A stretch of DNA of 64,000 nt from Mastigias papua (Eukaryota; Cnidaria; Scyphozoa; Rhizostomeae; Mastigiidae): assembly GCA_964019165.1 (NCBI GenBank), contig OZ025272.1, forward strand, positions 10,383,856 through 10,447,855, read 5' to 3'. A program made the translations under genes and the position numbers. The stretch's first letter is position 1; each line of letters starts with the position of its first letter. Shown in pieces: positions 61,616 to 64,000 of this stretch. Below the pieces are notes generated by a model. It made no database searches and was not told the DNA's origin. It saw only the letters and a program-made list of their open reading frames with translations.

Positions 61616-61766
61616 CTTCGTCCTCCCCCTCATCCTGGTCAATCAGTAACGTATTCGGACAGGCATCAACAATTTCAGTCTCATCCTCTTTAAATGGCTT
61701 GTAATCTTCTGAACTCAAGAAGCTAGTCTTTGAGCATTGTACGACCTTTATTGCAAGGTCGACCTT
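61616..61766 (-). CDS. Possible isolated coding exon, unknown product
   Basis: An open minus-strand segment of 151 bp ending at a GT (GAAG|GTATAG). It reads KVVQCSKTSFLSSEDYKPF and TEIVDACPNTLLIDQDEGED. Composition looks protein-like, but the acceptor lacks a pyrimidine tract. Might belong to the alpha-kinase-like gene further right or be chance. Positions 60480-61600 hold nothing else recognised. Confidence 0.3.
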
Positions 61767-61892
61767 CTTTTAATTCATTTCACCAATTTTATCAATGTTT
61801 ATGTACGCAAAACCTTTCAGCAAATAGGAAACAAATAGTCACGGAAAAAGTATTAGAGAAAAATTACTTTACTACTTTGATATGCTGCTCTG

Positions 61893-62115
61893 CCAAGGGG
61901 CTGTCTTGAAGGTTCAAGAGATGCTTTCTAAAGCTTTTTGTAAAGTAGCAGGTGATGTTGTATCTTAACTTCCATCCGTAGCACAAATTAATACACCAGA
62001 GACAAAGGCGTTGTCTTTTAGATTCAAGAAATACATTCCAAAGCATATTGAAAAGTAGCAGGTGATGTCGTATCTTAACTTCCATCCGTAGCACAACTTA
62101 ATACACCAGGGACAT
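61893..62115. repeat. 110-bp tandem duplication
   Basis: Two diverged copies; AAAGTAGCAGGTGATGT recurs at 61942 and 62052 and CTTCCATCCGTAGCACAA at 61970 and 62080. Period 110 bp. Confidence 0.9.
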
Positions 62116-62287
62116 ACGATTGCTGAATCATTTCTTTGCATTGTTCCTGCCAGGATTTTAGAATTCACTATAATGTTTTGATTCCATATTTAGTTATATA
62201 ATAAATTATCATAACTTAGTAGCATAGCTTTAGAGCACGTGTAGTTAGTTTTCAGATTAGTATTTGAAGACATTGATCAGATATTAA

Positions 62288-62298
62288 TGGCGACGAGG
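62288..62298 (+). promoter_or_regulatory. Possible tRNA primer-binding site of the gypsy-like element
   Basis: TGGCGACGAGG begins with TGG, as expected for complementarity to a tRNA CCA end, 65 nt before the gag start. No LTR end could be proven. Confidence 0.35.
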
Positions 62299-62352
62299 TA
62301 TCTCTGAATAATCTTGTGTCGGTAGTATTTCGTTCTCAGAACTGCTCTCAAA

Positions 62353-62868
62353 ATGGCAACTGCAGGTAGAATCGATGTTTCTCCTCTTCCACAATTTGAT
62401 CCGCTATCAGATCCGTCCTCGTTAGGCCAGCGTTGGACTCAATGGAAGCGCCGCTTTGAGACATACATACTTGCCAACGTAACAAATGATGCACAAAAAC
62501 GAGCTCTTTTATTATATCAAGCGGGTGCCGAAACTCAAGAGCTGTACGATACATTGCCCGTTGACGAAGGTGAAGCACAAGATTATGCAACTACTATCGC
62601 GAAGTTCGATGCCTATTTCTTACCGAAAATGAATGTCGATTTTGAAATATTTCAATTCCGCCAGGCGCAAAAGCACGTGGATGAAACCATTGATCAATAT
62701 GTTACGCGTCTTCGTAACCTTGCTACACATTGCGAATTTGGAGATTTAGAAAAGGAGTTAAAGGCTACTATTATACAGAATTGTTTGTCGAAATCTCTTC
62801 TCCGTTTTGCATTGCATGAAGACAAGCTGACACATGTAATATGTTGGAGGCAGAACAAGATTCAATAA
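62353..62868 (+). mobile_element. Truncated gypsy-type gag-like ORF
   Basis: A 171-codon frame. Features: QFDPLSDPSSLGQRWTQWKR near residues 15-33, RALLLYQAG, FDAYFLPKMNVDFEIFQFRQ (about 90-109) and DQYVTRLRNLATHCEFGD. These fit the capsid-like gag of Ty3/gypsy elements seen in many aquatic invertebrates. The frame leaves the family pattern after about residue 160 and stops before any zinc knuckle, and no protease or RT follows, so the copy is truncated. Confidence 0.85.
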
Positions 62869-62919
62869 ATAAACGAACATGTATTGTGCATCATATCGCT
62901 CTCATCCACAACTCTCCTA

Positions 62920-63475
62920 CTTAGGCTGCGTTCACATTGCACTATCTTTTGCTAGCGACTATAAGCGCTTGCCAATTTCCGCTATACTGATCCCTTGTCG
63001 TGTTCACATTGCGCACTTCGCACCGGGTGGTAGCGAGCGCACTTATGCTATTAAAGCTTTCTAGTAAGCCGACAGATAAGTTACTCGCGAGATAGACATG
63101 GACCTGCTGTTATAAATGCATGGTAATAAAGAAATTTTTTAGCTAATTGTCGAACTAAACATACAATGGTCATCTAGGTACATCGTATTTATAATACAGG
63201 TTTGTAATTCGGTAACTTCTTAGCTTTTTCACAATAATATTTCAGCTTACAAAATTTCTCTCCTAATAAACTCTTCTGCGGGAGCTAGTAACGCAAGAAC
63301 ATAACTTGTTTGTGGTATATGGTGGAACAGAATGCCTTGCAACTGCAGATTGTGCAAAGTTTATATTAAAGATTTAGGTTTTTTGGCTTAGTTCTGTATT
63401 TTTATTCTCTTTTTTTTAGTCTCTTAGTTTTAGAGTTAGTTTAGGTTGGCCTTAATTAGCTTCTTTTTTAGCTAT
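62920..63475. other. Non-coding; GCGTTCACATTG words
   Basis: GCGTTCACATTGCAC (62928) and GTGTTCACATTGCGCAC (62999) recur 72 bp apart, perhaps a terminal-repeat remnant. No gene seen. Confidence 0.4.
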
Positions 63476-63675
63476 NNNNNNNNNNNNNNNNNNNNNNNNN
63501 NNNNNNNNNNNNNNNNNNNNNNNNNNNNNNNNNNNNNNNNNNNNNNNNNNNNNNNNNNNNNNNNNNNNNNNNNNNNNNNNNNNNNNNNNNNNNNNNNNNN
63601 NNNNNNNNNNNNNNNNNNNNNNNNNNNNNNNNNNNNNNNNNNNNNNNNNNNNNNNNNNNNNNNNNNNNNNNNNNN
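63476..63675. other. Assembly gap of 200 N
   Basis: Exactly 200 unknown bases. Both flanks carry CTTTTTTAGCTAT. Confidence 0.99.
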
Positions 63676-63815
63676 CTTTTTTAGCTATAAATACAGCCAA
63701 CTGTAAATAAATTGATGATATCATCATGTCACAGAAATCATTGCATATGTGTTCCTGCAGGAACTTTGAAATGCCAACATATGAGGTGTTACCAGCATAG
63801 AAATAAGTCTCTGTT

Positions 63816-64000
63816 TCAGTTTCCCCATCTTGTAACTGTCTCATTCTTCAATGGGTCACCTGACAAACAGCATTGACCATCATTGTTGATATATTTGCAA
63901 AATTCTCCTGGGACAAATTGCTCAACAGTTACTGGGACATCTTTGTAGGTAGAATAGTAGACTTTGTTGTAGGAAAATTGCTTTCCAAATTTAGCAGGTG
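63816..64000 (-). CDS. Partial exon resembling an alpha-kinase
   Basis: Minus strand from the window edge: FSYNKVYYSTYKDVPVTVEQ, then FVPGEFCKYINNDGQC. The VEQF..GEF.KY.NN.G pattern is found in alpha-kinase catalytic domains (vwkA/eEF2K family), where it lies in the middle of the domain. The frame meets a TGA at 63816, so a donor must come earlier, perhaps at CAG|GTGACC near 63860. The rest of the gene lies outside the window or downstream unseen. Confidence 0.5.
   Translation of the reverse strand, partial: PAKFGKQFSYNKVYYSTYKDVPVTVEQFVPGEFCKYINNDGQCCLSGDPLKNETVTRWGN

Overview
This is an AT-rich, intron-rich metazoan genomic window: introns with GTAAGT-type donors, long (TA)n and (CA)n microsatellites, and degraded non-LTR, Penelope-like and gypsy-like retroelements. 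The main host protein, an ADAM carrying fibrinogen-like, thrombospondin, discoidin and PA14 modules, fits a cnidarian best (for example a coral or octocoral). That is inferred from domain style only; no organism can be named.

Layout. Positions 1-2900 hold no gene, only microsatellites and one copy of a dispersed repeat. Positions 3.2-8.6 kb are a nested retroelement block: a decayed jockey/CR1-like element, a nearly complete Penelope-like element (PLE) with an 822-codon RT/GIY-YIG ORF and a hammerhead ribozyme at each end, an antisense RT fragment, and an RTE-type 3' end running into a (GAT)n tail. Positions 8.6-14.5 kb show no recognisable gene.

Positions 14.67-48.3 kb (perhaps to 50.1 kb) hold one large minus-strand gene. 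I rebuilt 44 coding exons by eye; every splice phase agrees from the ADAM prodomain to the stop codon. The order is prodomain, reprolysin with HELGHNFGFGH, disintegrin, a five-exon discoidin (FA58C) plus Cys-rich block, ADAM cysteine-rich, EGF-like, TSP1, three fibrinogen-like repeats, TSP1, the same Cys-rich module again, PA14, stop. The readable protein is about 2,015 residues, with no transmembrane segment after the protease, so a secreted matrix protease is likely. Its introns hold MITEs, SINEs and antisense retroelement fragments.

The most unusual point is the block between disintegrin and cysteine-rich domains. Its exons run FA58C exon 3, Cys-rich exons 1-2, FA58C exons 1-2: a circular permutation of a normal FA58C plus Cys-rich cassette. 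The normal cassette would be phase 1-1, but the permuted one is phase 0-0 and so fits the phase-0 ADAM intron. It is either a real permuted insertion or a local assembly error.

Positions 50-64 kb are mostly repeats: tandem repeats, a second copy of the dispersed repeat, a 5S-rRNA-like SINE, two MITE-like elements, an RT 3' fragment, a truncated gypsy-type gag, a 200-N gap, and at the right edge a minus-strand exon resembling an alpha-kinase.
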